Shown one piece after another: positions 40,413 through 49,612 of a stretch of DNA of 64,000 nucleotides (position 1 is the stretch's first letter; each line of letters begins with the position of its first letter). The notes below the pieces were generated by a model that saw only the letters and a program-made list of their open reading frames with translations, had not been told where the DNA came from and ran no database searches. The DNA comes from UBA3006 sp036746695 (GTDB taxonomy: Bacteria > Actinomycetota > Acidimicrobiia > Acidimicrobiales > Ilumatobacteraceae). The position numbers were made by a program, and so were the translations under genes. Location: assembly GCA_036746695.1 (NCBI GenBank), contig DAIODP010000001.1, forward strand, positions 1,364,001 through 1,428,000, in the 5' to 3' direction.

Positions 40413-40823
40413 CTATTTCTTTTTCTTCTTCTTTGCAACTGTCTTCTTAGCGACTGGTTTCTTTGCAACAACTTTCTTGGCAGGTGCTGCCTTTTTGGCT
40501 GGTGCTGGAGCTGGCTTACGAACGGTGACCAACTTTGGTGCTGGTGCTACGCCAAGGGCGATGTCCTTGAAGCCTTTCAGTGCGGTGATCTTGGCAACGG
40601 TCTTTGCCTTTACCTTGATCTGCTCGCCTGTAGCCGGGTTACGGGCCATGCGGGCTGGTCGGTTGATCTTTGCGAACTTCGCAAAGCCCGAGATGTTGAC
40701 GATTTCACCCTTTGCCACTGTGGCGAGGATGACATCAATTGTTCCTTCAACAAGAGCCGTTGCCGTCTTCTTGTCTACGTCTGTATGGGTTGCTACTGCT
40801 TGGATGAGGTCACGTTTTTTCAT
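40413..40823 (-). CDS. hup: HU-type DNA-binding protein with basic tail
   Basis: This 136-residue protein has an N-terminal HU domain (MKKRDLIQAVATHTDVDKKT, GFAKFAKINRPARMARNPATGE as the DNA-gripping arm) of about 92 residues. A 40-residue tail rich in Lys, Ala and Pro ends in six lysines. This tail is the actinobacterial HupB arrangement and resembles eukaryotic H1. It compacts the nucleoid and affects replication and transcription. It has a strong terminator, as expected for an abundant protein. Confidence 0.95.
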   Translation of the reverse strand: MKKRDLIQAVATHTDVDKKTATALVEGTIDVILATVAKGEIVNISGFAKFAKINRPARMARNPATGEQIKVKAKTVAKITALKGFKDIALGVAPAPKLVTVRKPAPAPAKKAAPAKKVVAKKPVAKKTVAKKKKKK

Positions 40824-40841
40824 AGACCCCGAATTTATGTC

Positions 40842-41348
40842 ATGCGATTACGAAAAAGTGGGATATCCAAGGGGTTTTTGCGCCCCCTGGGGTATTCTTC
40901 GAATGTGCTCGGCTATCTCGTGCTGGTGAATTTGCTGGCATCGTGCGTTATGGCAGGCATCATTTGGTTCGTCCAGCACGTGCATTACCCCCTGTTGGCG
41001 CAAGCCCCGCCCGACAGTGCGGTTGGCGTGGCCGTGGAACATCAGCGCCGAACCAGCAGGGTGGTTGCTTTGCCAATGGCGGTGGAAGGGTTTTCGACGC
41101 TGGCCTTACTGGTGGATCGGCCCAACGGGGTGTGGTGGATTTGGCCCTGGGCAGGGGCCTTTTTGTTGGCAGTCGCCTTGGGCAGCACGGTGTTCCTTTC
41201 GGTGCCGCTGCACGCCCAAATGGCGACAACTCCAACTGCACAGACTGGTTCACGGTTGGTGACAACTAATTGGCCACGCACAATCGCGTGGTCGATGCGC
41301 GTGGTTATTGGCGTGATTATGGCCGTGCAAATGGGCAATTTCGGATGA
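40842..41348 (+). CDS. Small integral membrane protein
   Basis: From ATG 40842 this protein has about 168 residues. It has four hydrophobic segments (LVLVNLLASCVMAGIIWF; the region around VEGFSTLALLV; WPWAGAFLLAVALGSTVFL; the C-terminal MRVVIGVIMAVQMGNF). No family is recognised for certain. A GTG at about 40905 is an alternative start that would leave the first helix intact. It overlaps the DUF2071 gene by ATGA, suggesting an operon running through pyruvate kinase. Confidence 0.65.
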   Translation: MRLRKSGISKGFLRPLGYSSNVLGYLVLVNLLASCVMAGIIWFVQHVHYPLLAQAPPDSAVGVAVEHQRRTSRVVALPMAVEGFSTLALLVDRPNGVWWIWPWAGAFLLAVALGSTVFLSVPLHAQMATTPTAQTGSRLVTTNWPRTIAWSMRVVIGVIMAVQMGNFG

Positions 41349-42082
41349 GTTTCGTCGAGCGCAGCGGGCCATTTGCGCAACAGTGCCCAAACCCAGTGAA
41401 GCGAGCGATCATGAAACAGGGCTGGTACGACATTGCCTACATTCACTTTCGTTACGAGCCCGAGGAAGTCCAACGGCTACTTCCGAAGGGGCTGTCGGTT
41501 GACATCCATGACGGTTCGGCGTGGGTTGGGCTCATACCTTTTTCTATGCGTGGTATCGGCATGCCGCACTTTCCATCGATTCCATATTTGGGATCGTTTC
41601 CAGAAGTGAACGTGCGTACCTACGTAATTCGTGACGGTGTCCCTGGTGTGTGGTTTTGCTCGCTCGATATCAACCGTGTTTTGCCTACTGCAGTAGCACG
41701 TGCAACGTATGGCTTGCCTTACTGTTTTGGCGCAGCAAGGCATGAGCGCCGAGGAAATGAATTACACACCTTCGTAAATCGACGGTGGCCGCGCGTCGAG
41801 GCAAGCACTCAAATCCATCTGGAGGTTGGTGAAGAAATAACTCATCCAACGCCACTCGAGATTTTCTTGAGTGCTCGTTGGGGTTTGTACTCGCTGTCGC
41901 GTTCAAAGCGCATTCGTTATGCGCCTGTTTCCCACCCGCAATGGATTTTGCAACGAGCAAAAATCATTTCGTTGCAAGATTCGCTGATTGAAGCTGCAGG
42001 TTTTGCCCGCCCTCGGGGTGATGCTCACGTGATGTTCTCTGCAGGAGTGCCAGTGCGAGTGGGGATACCAAAAATAAGTTAG
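41345..42082 (+). CDS. DUF2071 (YqjF-like) protein
   Basis: This protein has 245 residues from the ATG that overlaps the previous stop. The hallmark WYDIAYIHFRYEPEEVQRLL and GSAWVGLIPFSMRGIGMP, followed by NVRTYV, define DUF2071, related in fold to acetoacetate decarboxylase. No catalytic activity is established. It is the second gene of a run of four closely spaced plus-strand genes ending with pyruvate kinase. Confidence 0.85.
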   Translation: MSFVERSGPFAQQCPNPVKRAIMKQGWYDIAYIHFRYEPEEVQRLLPKGLSVDIHDGSAWVGLIPFSMRGIGMPHFPSIPYLGSFPEVNVRTYVIRDGVPGVWFCSLDINRVLPTAVARATYGLPYCFGAARHERRGNELHTFVNRRWPRVEASTQIHLEVGEEITHPTPLEIFLSARWGLYSLSRSKRIRYAPVSHPQWILQRAKIISLQDSLIEAAGFARPRGDAHVMFSAGVPVRVGIPKIS

Positions 42083-42097
42083 ATAGCGTCCATATAT

Positions 42098-43186
42098 ATG
42101 ACCACCCCTTTTTCGAGCGTTTCATTTCAGCGTGGCCCAACATTGGCCAACCGATTTATGCTCGCACCCCTCACCAACCAGCAGAGCCACACGGACGGCA
42201 CGCTCTCGGACGAGGAACACCACTGGCTGACGATGAGGGCCAAGGGCGGGTTCGGAATCACCATGACGTGCGCATCCCACGTGCAACGAATTGGGCAGGG
42301 TTTTCCAGGCCAACTGGGCTGTTTTTCTGACAACCATCTTGAGGGTCTCACCCGTCTTGCTGCCGATATCAAGGCGGAAAAAAGTGTGGCCCTTGTGCAA
42401 CTGCACCATGCAGGTAATCGGTCGCCGAAGGAACTGATTGGCGAGGCACCGGTGTGCCCGTCGGATGACGAGGCAACTGGTGCACGGGCGCTTACAACGT
42501 CGGAAGTAGAAGCAGTTATTGCCGACTTCATAAGTGCCGCAGTGCGCAGCCAACGAGCGGGTTTCGACGGAGTGGAACTGCATGGGGCGCACGGCTATCT
42601 CATTTGCCAGTTCTTGTCGAGCGAACTTAATCAGCGCACCGATCAATATGGCGGCTCACTTGAAAACAGGGCACGGGTATTGATGTCGATCGTGGATGGC
42701 GTGCGCGAAAGTTGTGGGCCAGATTTTATTCTTGCCGTGCGTTTGTCACCAGAGCGGTTTGGCATGCGTACAGCAGAAATTCAGCAACTGTTTGGTTGGC
42801 TAGTTGAGTCAAACAAAGTTGACTTAATTGACATGTCGTTGTGGGATGTTTTTGGTGATTGTCACGACCCGGACTTTGCGGGCAAGAAGTTGCTGGATCA
42901 ATTTGTCTCACTCGAGCGCGGCAACGTGATGCTCACTGTTGCCGGCAAGATACATACACCGGTCGATGTACAGCGCGTGCTTGATGCCGGAGTCGACATT
43001 GTCACGTTAGGGCGAGCCGCAATCTTGCACCACGACTACCCGCAAAAGATGCAAGCCGATGCTGGGTTTACGCCAAGGACGTTGCCCGTAACCGAGGCAG
43101 TGCTTGCGCAAGAGGGTTTGTCGCCAGCGTTTATTGGTTACATGAAGAATTGGAAGGGTTTTGTTGTTGAGGCAAACGCATCATGA
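42098..43186 (+). CDS. NADH:flavin oxidoreductase of the Old Yellow Enzyme family
   Basis: This 362-residue TIM-barrel flavoenzyme has RFMLAPLTNQQSH at the N-terminus, VQLHHAGNRS, the catalytic DGVELHGAHGYLICQFL region with HGAH, and SLENRARVL. The phosphate-binding end is GVDIVTLGRAAI. Such enzymes reduce activated C=C bonds using FMN and NAD(P)H. The length suits the single-domain class. The start is 15 nt after the DUF2071 stop and its stop overlaps the pyruvate kinase start (ATGA). Confidence 0.9.
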   Translation: MTTPFSSVSFQRGPTLANRFMLAPLTNQQSHTDGTLSDEEHHWLTMRAKGGFGITMTCASHVQRIGQGFPGQLGCFSDNHLEGLTRLAADIKAEKSVALVQLHHAGNRSPKELIGEAPVCPSDDEATGARALTTSEVEAVIADFISAAVRSQRAGFDGVELHGAHGYLICQFLSSELNQRTDQYGGSLENRARVLMSIVDGVRESCGPDFILAVRLSPERFGMRTAEIQQLFGWLVESNKVDLIDMSLWDVFGDCHDPDFAGKKLLDQFVSLERGNVMLTVAGKIHTPVDVQRVLDAGVDIVTLGRAAILHHDYPQKMQADAGFTPRTLPVTEAVLAQEGLSPAFIGYMKNWKGFVVEANAS

Positions 43187-44538
43187 TGCGTCGCACCAAG
43201 GTAATTGCCACTGTTGGGCCGGCCTGCAGTACAAGTGATCAGATCACGGCACTTGCGAATGCAGGGGCAGATGTATTACGTATCAACTGCTCGCACCAAT
43301 CGACACAGCAAATATCCGAACTAATTGACCGCATTAGAAGCGCAGCGCCAAGCGTTGCAATTCTTGTTGACATTCAGGGCCCGAAACACCGATACATCGG
43401 ATCGGAACAGATGCTCAACAACGGTGCACTGATTACCTTTGCGCTTTCCGACATTGGTCTGAGCACCACCACTGACGCGCGAGAACAGGGGATTGAAGTA
43501 GGGCACCGGGTGCTATTGAACGATGGTCGACTGGAAGTGGTGATTGAAAAAGTTGGTCGCGACTCGATTGAAGTGAGGGTTGTGCAAGGCGGCGAACTGA
43601 AAACTGGCAAGGGAGTGAACATGCCCGACACCGAAGTAACCGACGACTTGCTCACGGCCAAAGACCGCAGCGACATTGCAGTTGCCAGGGCGAAGTCGGT
43701 TGAAGTGGTGGCACTTTCGTTTGTTCAGAAGCCGCAAGATATTGAACAGGTGCGCGAATTGGTTGGCGCCAACGTGATGGTGGTTGCCAAGATCGAACGA
43801 CCACAAGCCTTGGAGCGAATTTCGGAGATCTGTGCAGTGAGTGACGGTGTGATGGCCGCCCGAGGCGACTTGGGCGTGGAGTTGCCGTTTGAAGTGGTGC
43901 CGGCAGCACAACACAGAATTGCCCGCACGGCACTGACGCAGGGCGTGATTTCTATCTGTGCAACGGAAATGTTGGAGTCGATGACCACAAGCACGCGACC
44001 AACGCGCGCAGAAGTTGCCGACGTGACCGGCGCGGTTCGTGACGGGTTTGACGCCGTGATGTTGTCGGGAGAAACCGCCGTTGGTATCGACCCACCGCAC
44101 GCTGTTGAAGTGATGGCGCGCATTTGTGAGGCCGCCGAGAAAGAAGTGGTGTTGCCAAACTTGTTTGCCGACACCAACCCATTGCGTGCGGGTGTGACCG
44201 CATCGGCAAGCGCGCTTGCAAAACGCATGTCGGCCGATGTGTTGTTGTCACTTACGTTTACGGGGCACTCGGCATTGTTGCTTGCGGCTTGCAGGCCAAC
44301 AGCGCCAATCGTTGCAATAACCCCGAGCGAAGTTGTTGCGCGACAGATGCGGTTGGTGTGGGGTTTGTACCCCGTGATTGCCGAGCGCGAAAGCGAATTG
44401 GACGAAGCAATTGCCAGCGCACTGACAGCAGCGCGCAAGCAGCAGCTCATTGGGCCTGGAAATACCGTCGTTATTTGTGCGTCGCGTTCGAACCCTCGTT
44501 CAAACGCAGACACAATTTGGTTGCATACCGAGCGCTAG
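43183..44538 (+). CDS. Pyruvate kinase-family protein (divergent)
   Basis: This 451-residue protein follows pyruvate kinase throughout: KVIATVGPACSTSDQI, LRINCSHQS (usual LNFSHG), VDIQGPKHRYIG (usual DTKGPEIR), KIERPQAL with the catalytic Lys, MAARGDLGVELP, ATEMLESM and DAVMLSGETAVG. The core catalytic and Mg2+ residues are present, but the K+-ligand Thr of DTKG is Ile and the substrate loop is altered. It makes pyruvate and ATP from PEP and ADP if canonical. It could be a second, specialised isoenzyme. It is translationally coupled to the OYE gene, unusual for a housekeeping kinase. Confidence 0.88.
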   Translation: MMRRTKVIATVGPACSTSDQITALANAGADVLRINCSHQSTQQISELIDRIRSAAPSVAILVDIQGPKHRYIGSEQMLNNGALITFALSDIGLSTTTDAREQGIEVGHRVLLNDGRLEVVIEKVGRDSIEVRVVQGGELKTGKGVNMPDTEVTDDLLTAKDRSDIAVARAKSVEVVALSFVQKPQDIEQVRELVGANVMVVAKIERPQALERISEICAVSDGVMAARGDLGVELPFEVVPAAQHRIARTALTQGVISICATEMLESMTTSTRPTRAEVADVTGAVRDGFDAVMLSGETAVGIDPPHAVEVMARICEAAEKEVVLPNLFADTNPLRAGVTASASALAKRMSADVLLSLTFTGHSALLLAACRPTAPIVAITPSEVVARQMRLVWGLYPVIAERESELDEAIASALTAARKQQLIGPGNTVVICASRSNPRSNADTIWLHTER

Positions 44539-44573
44539 GCGCCCGGTATCAACGATTACTTACGAGCGATTGT

Positions 44574-46994
44574 TTATGAACGCAGTCGGTCGTTCTTTGG
44601 ATCGAACAGTGGCTCGGCACCAACGGTGACCGCCACTCGCTTGCCGAAGATTTCCACTTCAAGTTTTGTGCCTGCAGGTTCAAACTCTGGGAACACGTAA
44701 CCAAGAGCAACGCTCTGGTTCAACGTGAAGCTCCAGCCACCCGAAGTTGCAATACCAATGCGCTTGTCGCCCTTGAAGATGCCGGCGCAAAATGGAACGT
44801 CTGCATCGCCGTCTACGTCGAGGGTCATCGGAACGAATCGGTATGGCGAGCCGTTCTTCTTTTCTTCTACAAGAGCGGCCTTGCCCACGAACTCTTTGTT
44901 CATGTCGACGAAACGATCAAGCGATGCATCGAACGGGGAGAATCCAATTTCGAGGTCTCCCTTCCAGCCGCGGTAGCACTTGTCGAGACGAAGGCTGTCT
45001 ACTGCGTAGATGCCCATGTCGCGAATGCCATGCTGTTCGCCTGCCGACCAAATCTGGTCGTACAACGAAATCATCTGGTCGTTTGCTGCGTGCAACTCCC
45101 AGCCAAGTTCGCCCACGTAGTTGACGCGCAACGCAAGCACTGTGCCAACCGAGGTTTCAATGAGCCTGTGCGACAGCCACGGGAAGTCGGCGTTCTCGAG
45201 TGATGTAGTAGTCACTTTCGACAGTACTTCGCGGGCCTTCGGGCCAACCAAAATAAGTGAGCCGTAGTCCTTCGTGACGTTCTTGATGGTGACGCTGCCG
45301 TCTTGCGGCATTGCCATTTCCAGTACGTCGAGGTCGTGCCACTCCGAGCTTGCCGCACCAACGAGGTAGAACTTGTCTTCGGCCAAGCGAGCAATTGTCA
45401 GTTCGCTGAGCAACTTGCCGTCTGGCAAGAGTGCATAGCTGAGGCTGAGTCGGCCAACTTTTGGAAGCTTGGTGCAGATGATGTTGTCGAGGAAGGCAAA
45501 TGCGCCTGGGCCCGAAACTTCAATTTTGGTGAAGCCGGGAAGGTCGAGCAACGCAACGGTGTTACGTGCGGCGTGACATTCTTCGGCAACAACTTTGCGC
45601 CAACCGTTTTTACGGAAGAACGACAGTGTGTGGTCGGTTACTTCGCCCTTTGGATCGAAATACGTTGGGCGCTCCCAACCACCGCGAGCACCAAATGCAG
45701 CACCCTTTGCCTTCAACTTGTCGTACAAGGGCGACATGTATGAAGGGCGGCCTGCTGGGCGTTCTTCAAATGGGAAACCCATGGCGTATTCGTTTTGGTA
45801 CACCTCAAGTGCGCGATCGATGGTGTACTGCGTTGTTGCGTACTCCTTGAAGCGTCGGCGATCGATGCCCCAAATGTCGAACTCTGGTCGACCGTTAAGC
45901 ATCCACTCGGCAATTGCTTTTCCTGCGCCGCCGCCTTGTGCAATTCCAAAGCTGAACGTGTTGCAATGGAAGAAGTTGCGTAGACCGCGTTCTGGGCCCA
46001 TGTATGGGTTGCCGTCCGGTGCGTAGGGGATTGGGCCGTTAACAACACGTGCAATGCCGGCTTCTGCAATCAGTGGCACGCGCTCGCCTGCGTCAAGAAT
46101 CTGTGGTTCCAAACGCTCGAGTTCTGCTGGCCACAACTTGCCCGCAAAGTTGTCGGGAATTCCGTCGAGCCACATTGCGGTGCTTTGCCACTCGTATGGT
46201 CCGAGGATGTAACTGTGACGCTCTTGTCGTAAGTAGTACGACGTGTCTGGGTCGCGCAACAGTGGAAGTGGTTTTGCCAATGCGGCAAGCTCGGGGATTT
46301 CTTCGGTGACCAAGTATTGGTGAGCCATCGTCATGATTGGCAAGTGTCGACCAAGAAGTGCCATTACTTCACCTGCGCGATAGCCGGCTGCGTTCAACAC
46401 CATTTCGCATTCGATGGTGGTTTTGTCGGTGGTGACAATCCATTCGTGGTTCGGTTTTTGTTGCAAGGCAGTCACGCGCTCGTGGCGGCGGATGTTTGCA
46501 CCCTTGGCGCGTGCTGCACGTGCAAGTGCCTGCGTTACTTGCGATGGGTCGATGTCGCCATCCAATGGGTCCCACAAGGCGCCGACTAGGTCGTGCGTTT
46601 CAACAAACGGGTACACCTTCTGCAATTCGGCAGGAGTGAGTACGTCGTATTGCATTCCGTTGGCGCGGGCCATTGAAGTGACGTGCTTGAATTCGGCCAT
46701 GCGCTCTTCGGAGTGTGCGAGGCGCACCGAACCAGTGACGTGATAGTTGATGGGGAAATCTGGATCTTTGGCGAGCTTGGTGTACAACTCGGCGGTGTAC
46801 TTCTGCACCTTCATGATGCTCCAGCTGCCGGAGTAGGTGGGCACGTTGCCCGCCGCGTGCCAGGTGGAGCCTTCGGTCAATTCGTCGCGCTCCAGCAAGA
46901 GCACGTCGGTGCATCCCATTTCGGCAAGGTGGTACAAGGCGCTGACGCCCGCAATGCCGCCGCCGATGATGACAATTTTTACGCGCTCGCTCAT
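44574..46994 (-). CDS. FAD-dependent dimethylglycine/sarcosine dehydrogenase-like protein with GcvT domain
   Basis: Starting at ATG 46994 after GAGGGG, this protein has 806 residues. The N-terminal DAO domain has GGGIAG at 11-16, and EGSTWHAAGN puts His46 in the position of the covalent FAD link of dimethylglycine and sarcosine dehydrogenases. A central FAO_M domain precedes a C-terminal GcvT tetrahydrofolate-binding domain (about 420-800, with GELGWELHA and VDSLRLDKCYRGW). It would demethylate an N-methyl amine and pass the C1 unit to folate. It is divergent from a paralogue across 116 bp. The exact substrate is unknown. Confidence 0.88.
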   Translation of the reverse strand: MSERVKIVIIGGGIAGVSALYHLAEMGCTDVLLLERDELTEGSTWHAAGNVPTYSGSWSIMKVQKYTAELYTKLAKDPDFPINYHVTGSVRLAHSEERMAEFKHVTSMARANGMQYDVLTPAELQKVYPFVETHDLVGALWDPLDGDIDPSQVTQALARAARAKGANIRRHERVTALQQKPNHEWIVTTDKTTIECEMVLNAAGYRAGEVMALLGRHLPIMTMAHQYLVTEEIPELAALAKPLPLLRDPDTSYYLRQERHSYILGPYEWQSTAMWLDGIPDNFAGKLWPAELERLEPQILDAGERVPLIAEAGIARVVNGPIPYAPDGNPYMGPERGLRNFFHCNTFSFGIAQGGGAGKAIAEWMLNGRPEFDIWGIDRRRFKEYATTQYTIDRALEVYQNEYAMGFPFEERPAGRPSYMSPLYDKLKAKGAAFGARGGWERPTYFDPKGEVTDHTLSFFRKNGWRKVVAEECHAARNTVALLDLPGFTKIEVSGPGAFAFLDNIICTKLPKVGRLSLSYALLPDGKLLSELTIARLAEDKFYLVGAASSEWHDLDVLEMAMPQDGSVTIKNVTKDYGSLILVGPKAREVLSKVTTTSLENADFPWLSHRLIETSVGTVLALRVNYVGELGWELHAANDQMISLYDQIWSAGEQHGIRDMGIYAVDSLRLDKCYRGWKGDLEIGFSPFDASLDRFVDMNKEFVGKAALVEEKKNGSPYRFVPMTLDVDGDADVPFCAGIFKGDKRIGIATSGGWSFTLNQSVALGYVFPEFEPAGTKLEVEIFGKRVAVTVGAEPLFDPKNDRLRS

Positions 46995-47110
46995 TGGGAA
47001 CCCCTCGTGGATAACTGGCTGGATAGAACTTGGCTGCAGACCACTATCTACAGATGTGACAATATTGGTCGCCTGATATATTACAGACAAATCTCCCGAA
47101 GGGAAAAAAC
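46995..47110. promoter_or_regulatory. Divergent promoter region of the two dehydrogenase genes
   Basis: The 116-bp gap contains TATATT at 47077-47082 preceded by GTGACA at 47056-47061 (15 bp between, short for a standard promoter) on the plus side. No clear palindrome is seen. Both genes have visible ribosome sites at its edges, so shared control is likely. Confidence 0.4.
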
Positions 47111-49558
47111 GTGCCTAATTTGCCAAGTAATGCCCGTGTAGTCATTGTCGGAGGCGGCATTGTGGGCTGCAGCGTGGCTTATCACTTGGCAAAACGCGGT
47201 GTTTCAGACGTGGTGTTGTTGGAGCGCAAGCAGCTCACGAGCGGAACCACTTGGCACGCAGCCGGTTTGGTTGGGCAGTTGCGAGCAACACAAAACCTCA
47301 CGCGCCTCGCGCAGTACACCACAAACTTGTTTGCCACATTGGAAGAGGAAACTGGGCAGGCCACTGGTTTCCAACAACGCGGTTCGGTTGCGATTGCGCC
47401 AAACGAGGAACGCTTTGAAGAACTGAAGCGCGGTGCGTCGATGGCGCGAGTGTTTGGCTTGCCCGTCAACATCATTACTCCTGCCGACGTAAAAGATTTA
47501 GTACCACTTGCCCGAGTGGACGACTTGGTTGGTGCGGTGCACTTGCCAGGAGACGGTGTTGTTAACCCAATCGACGTGACGCAAGCGCTTGCAAAGGGTG
47601 CGCGCTCGCACGGTGTCAAAATTTTCGAGAACGTCAAAGTAGAACGAATTGTGATTGAAGGCGGCCGAGCAGTTGGCGTAATTGCCGATGGCGAAATGAT
47701 CAGGGCCGATGCAGTGGTGAACTGCGCCGGAATGTGGGCGCGCGAGTTGGGCGACGCAGTTGGCGCAACAGTTCCGTTGCATGCTGCCGAGCACTTTTAC
47801 ATTGTCACCGAGGCCGTTGAGGGAATCTCGCCAACGATGCCGGTGTTGCGCGACCAAGACGGTTGCGGATATTTCAAAGAAGACGCAGGCAAGTTGTTAG
47901 TGGGCTGGTTTGAACCAGTTGCAAAGCCATGGGGCATGAAGGGCATCTCGGAAGAGTTTTCGTTTACTTCACTGCCGGAAGACTTCGAGCACATTGCGCC
48001 GCTTGTGGAAAATGCAACACATCGCATGCCGTTGCTTTCTCAAACCGGCATTCGACTGTTTTTCAATGGTCCCGAATCGTTTACGCCAGACGACAGGTAC
48101 CTGCTTGGCGAGCAACCAGAGGTTCCTGGTTTGTTTGTTGCTGCTGGCTTCAACTCGATTGGCATTCAATCTTCGGGTGGCGCGGGCAAGGTGCTTGCCG
48201 ACTGGATCGTGGATGGTCGTCCACCAATGGATCTGTGGGACGTCGATGTACGTCGCGTGATGCCATTCCAAAGCAATCGCAATTACCTGCACGATCGCAC
48301 AGTGGAGTCGCTTGGTTTGTTGTACGCAATGCACTGGCCGTTCCGTCAACCAGAAACGGCCCGTGGCGTTCGCCGCTCCGCGTTGCACGATCGTCTTGCA
48401 GCAAAAGGCGCATGCTTCGGCGAAGTTGCAGGTTGGGAGCGAACCAACTGGTTTGCACCCGAAGGCAAAAAAGCCGAATACGAATACACCTATGGTCGCC
48501 AAAACTGGTTTGAATACTCGGCCGAAGAGTGCCGTGCAACTCGCGAAGCAGTTGCCATGTTCGATCAATCATCGTTCGGCAAATTTGTCTTGGAAGGCGA
48601 AGACGCTGAAGCGATCATCAACAATGTTTCTGCCAACGACATGTCTGTTCCCGTTGGCAAGCTGGTGTACACACAGTGGCTCAACGAGCGTGGCGGCATC
48701 GAAGCCGACCTCACCGTTACTCGTGAAGCTGCAAACAAATTCATGGTGGTGACTGCAGCAGCAACGCAGGTACGCGACTTCCAGTGGCTGAAGGATCACA
48801 TTCCAGCCGGTGCAAAAGCAACGCTCACCGACGTCACGTCGGGCATGGCAGTGCTCAGCATCATGGGCCCCAACTCGCGCGCACTTTTGCAATCGCTTAC
48901 TCACACCGACATGTCGAACGAAGCGTTCCCATTTGGAACATCGCAGATCATCGACTTGGGTTACGCCCGTGTGCGTGCAAGCCGCGTCACGTTTGTTGGC
49001 GAACTGGGCTGGGAGTTGTACATCGCTACCGAATATGCAACTGGAGTATTCGATGCAATCGTTGCAGCGGGTGCGCCGTTTGGTCTCAAGCACGCCGGAT
49101 ATCACGCACTGAACTCATTGCGCATGGAGAAGGGCTACCGACACTGGAGCCACGACATTTCGCCAGACGACACACCGATTGAGGCCGGTCTTGGCTTCAC
49201 CGTGGCCTACGACAAGCCAGGCGGCTTTATTGGTCGTGAAGCTTTGCTCAAGCAAAAAGAGACGGGCGTCAAGAAGCGACTGGTGCAGTTTGCATTAAAC
49301 GACGCAAGCAAATTGCTCTATCACAACGAGCCGATCTGGCGTAATGGCGAAATCGTTGGCCACATTGCCTCGGGCATGTTCGGACACCACATCGGCAAGT
49401 CCATTGGCATGGGCTATGTCGAAAACCATCACGGCCTTGCCGACAAGGCGTTCATCACCGAAGGCTCCTACGAGATTGAGGTTGCAGGCGAGCGCGTGGC
49501 GGCAGTTGCCCAACTTGAGCCTTTTTATGATCCCAAATCGGCGCGCGTTAAGGCATAA
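47111..49558 (+). CDS. FAD-dependent dimethylglycine/sarcosine dehydrogenase-like protein with GcvT domain (second paralogue)
   Basis: This 815-residue protein starts at GTG 47111 after GAAGGG. The DAO domain has GGGIVG at 14-19, and LTSGTTWHAAGL matches the sarcosine/dimethylglycine dehydrogenase FAD-linking motif with His49. FAO_M and GcvT domains follow (SSGGAGKVLADWIVDG, GELGWELYIA, YHALNSLRMEKGYRHW). The domain order equals that of the divergent neighbour, but identity is visibly limited, so they probably act on different methylated amines. It leads a run with the MttB-type methyltransferase and MftD-like genes. Confidence 0.9.
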   Translation: MPNLPSNARVVIVGGGIVGCSVAYHLAKRGVSDVVLLERKQLTSGTTWHAAGLVGQLRATQNLTRLAQYTTNLFATLEEETGQATGFQQRGSVAIAPNEERFEELKRGASMARVFGLPVNIITPADVKDLVPLARVDDLVGAVHLPGDGVVNPIDVTQALAKGARSHGVKIFENVKVERIVIEGGRAVGVIADGEMIRADAVVNCAGMWARELGDAVGATVPLHAAEHFYIVTEAVEGISPTMPVLRDQDGCGYFKEDAGKLLVGWFEPVAKPWGMKGISEEFSFTSLPEDFEHIAPLVENATHRMPLLSQTGIRLFFNGPESFTPDDRYLLGEQPEVPGLFVAAGFNSIGIQSSGGAGKVLADWIVDGRPPMDLWDVDVRRVMPFQSNRNYLHDRTVESLGLLYAMHWPFRQPETARGVRRSALHDRLAAKGACFGEVAGWERTNWFAPEGKKAEYEYTYGRQNWFEYSAEECRATREAVAMFDQSSFGKFVLEGEDAEAIINNVSANDMSVPVGKLVYTQWLNERGGIEADLTVTREAANKFMVVTAAATQVRDFQWLKDHIPAGAKATLTDVTSGMAVLSIMGPNSRALLQSLTHTDMSNEAFPFGTSQIIDLGYARVRASRVTFVGELGWELYIATEYATGVFDAIVAAGAPFGLKHAGYHALNSLRMEKGYRHWSHDISPDDTPIEAGLGFTVAYDKPGGFIGREALLKQKETGVKKRLVQFALNDASKLLYHNEPIWRNGEIVGHIASGMFGHHIGKSIGMGYVENHHGLADKAFITEGSYEIEVAGERVAAVAQLEPFYDPKSARVKA

Positions 49559-49612
49559 ACCAAATTCTTCATTTACAGTTACCACCAATACTTAGTTGCT
49601 AAGGGGAACACC

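Noticed and set aside
47498..48572. Minus-strand frames inside the second FAD dehydrogenase gene
   Set aside because: These are Cys/His/Arg-rich mirror frames of a well-recognised 815-residue enzyme.
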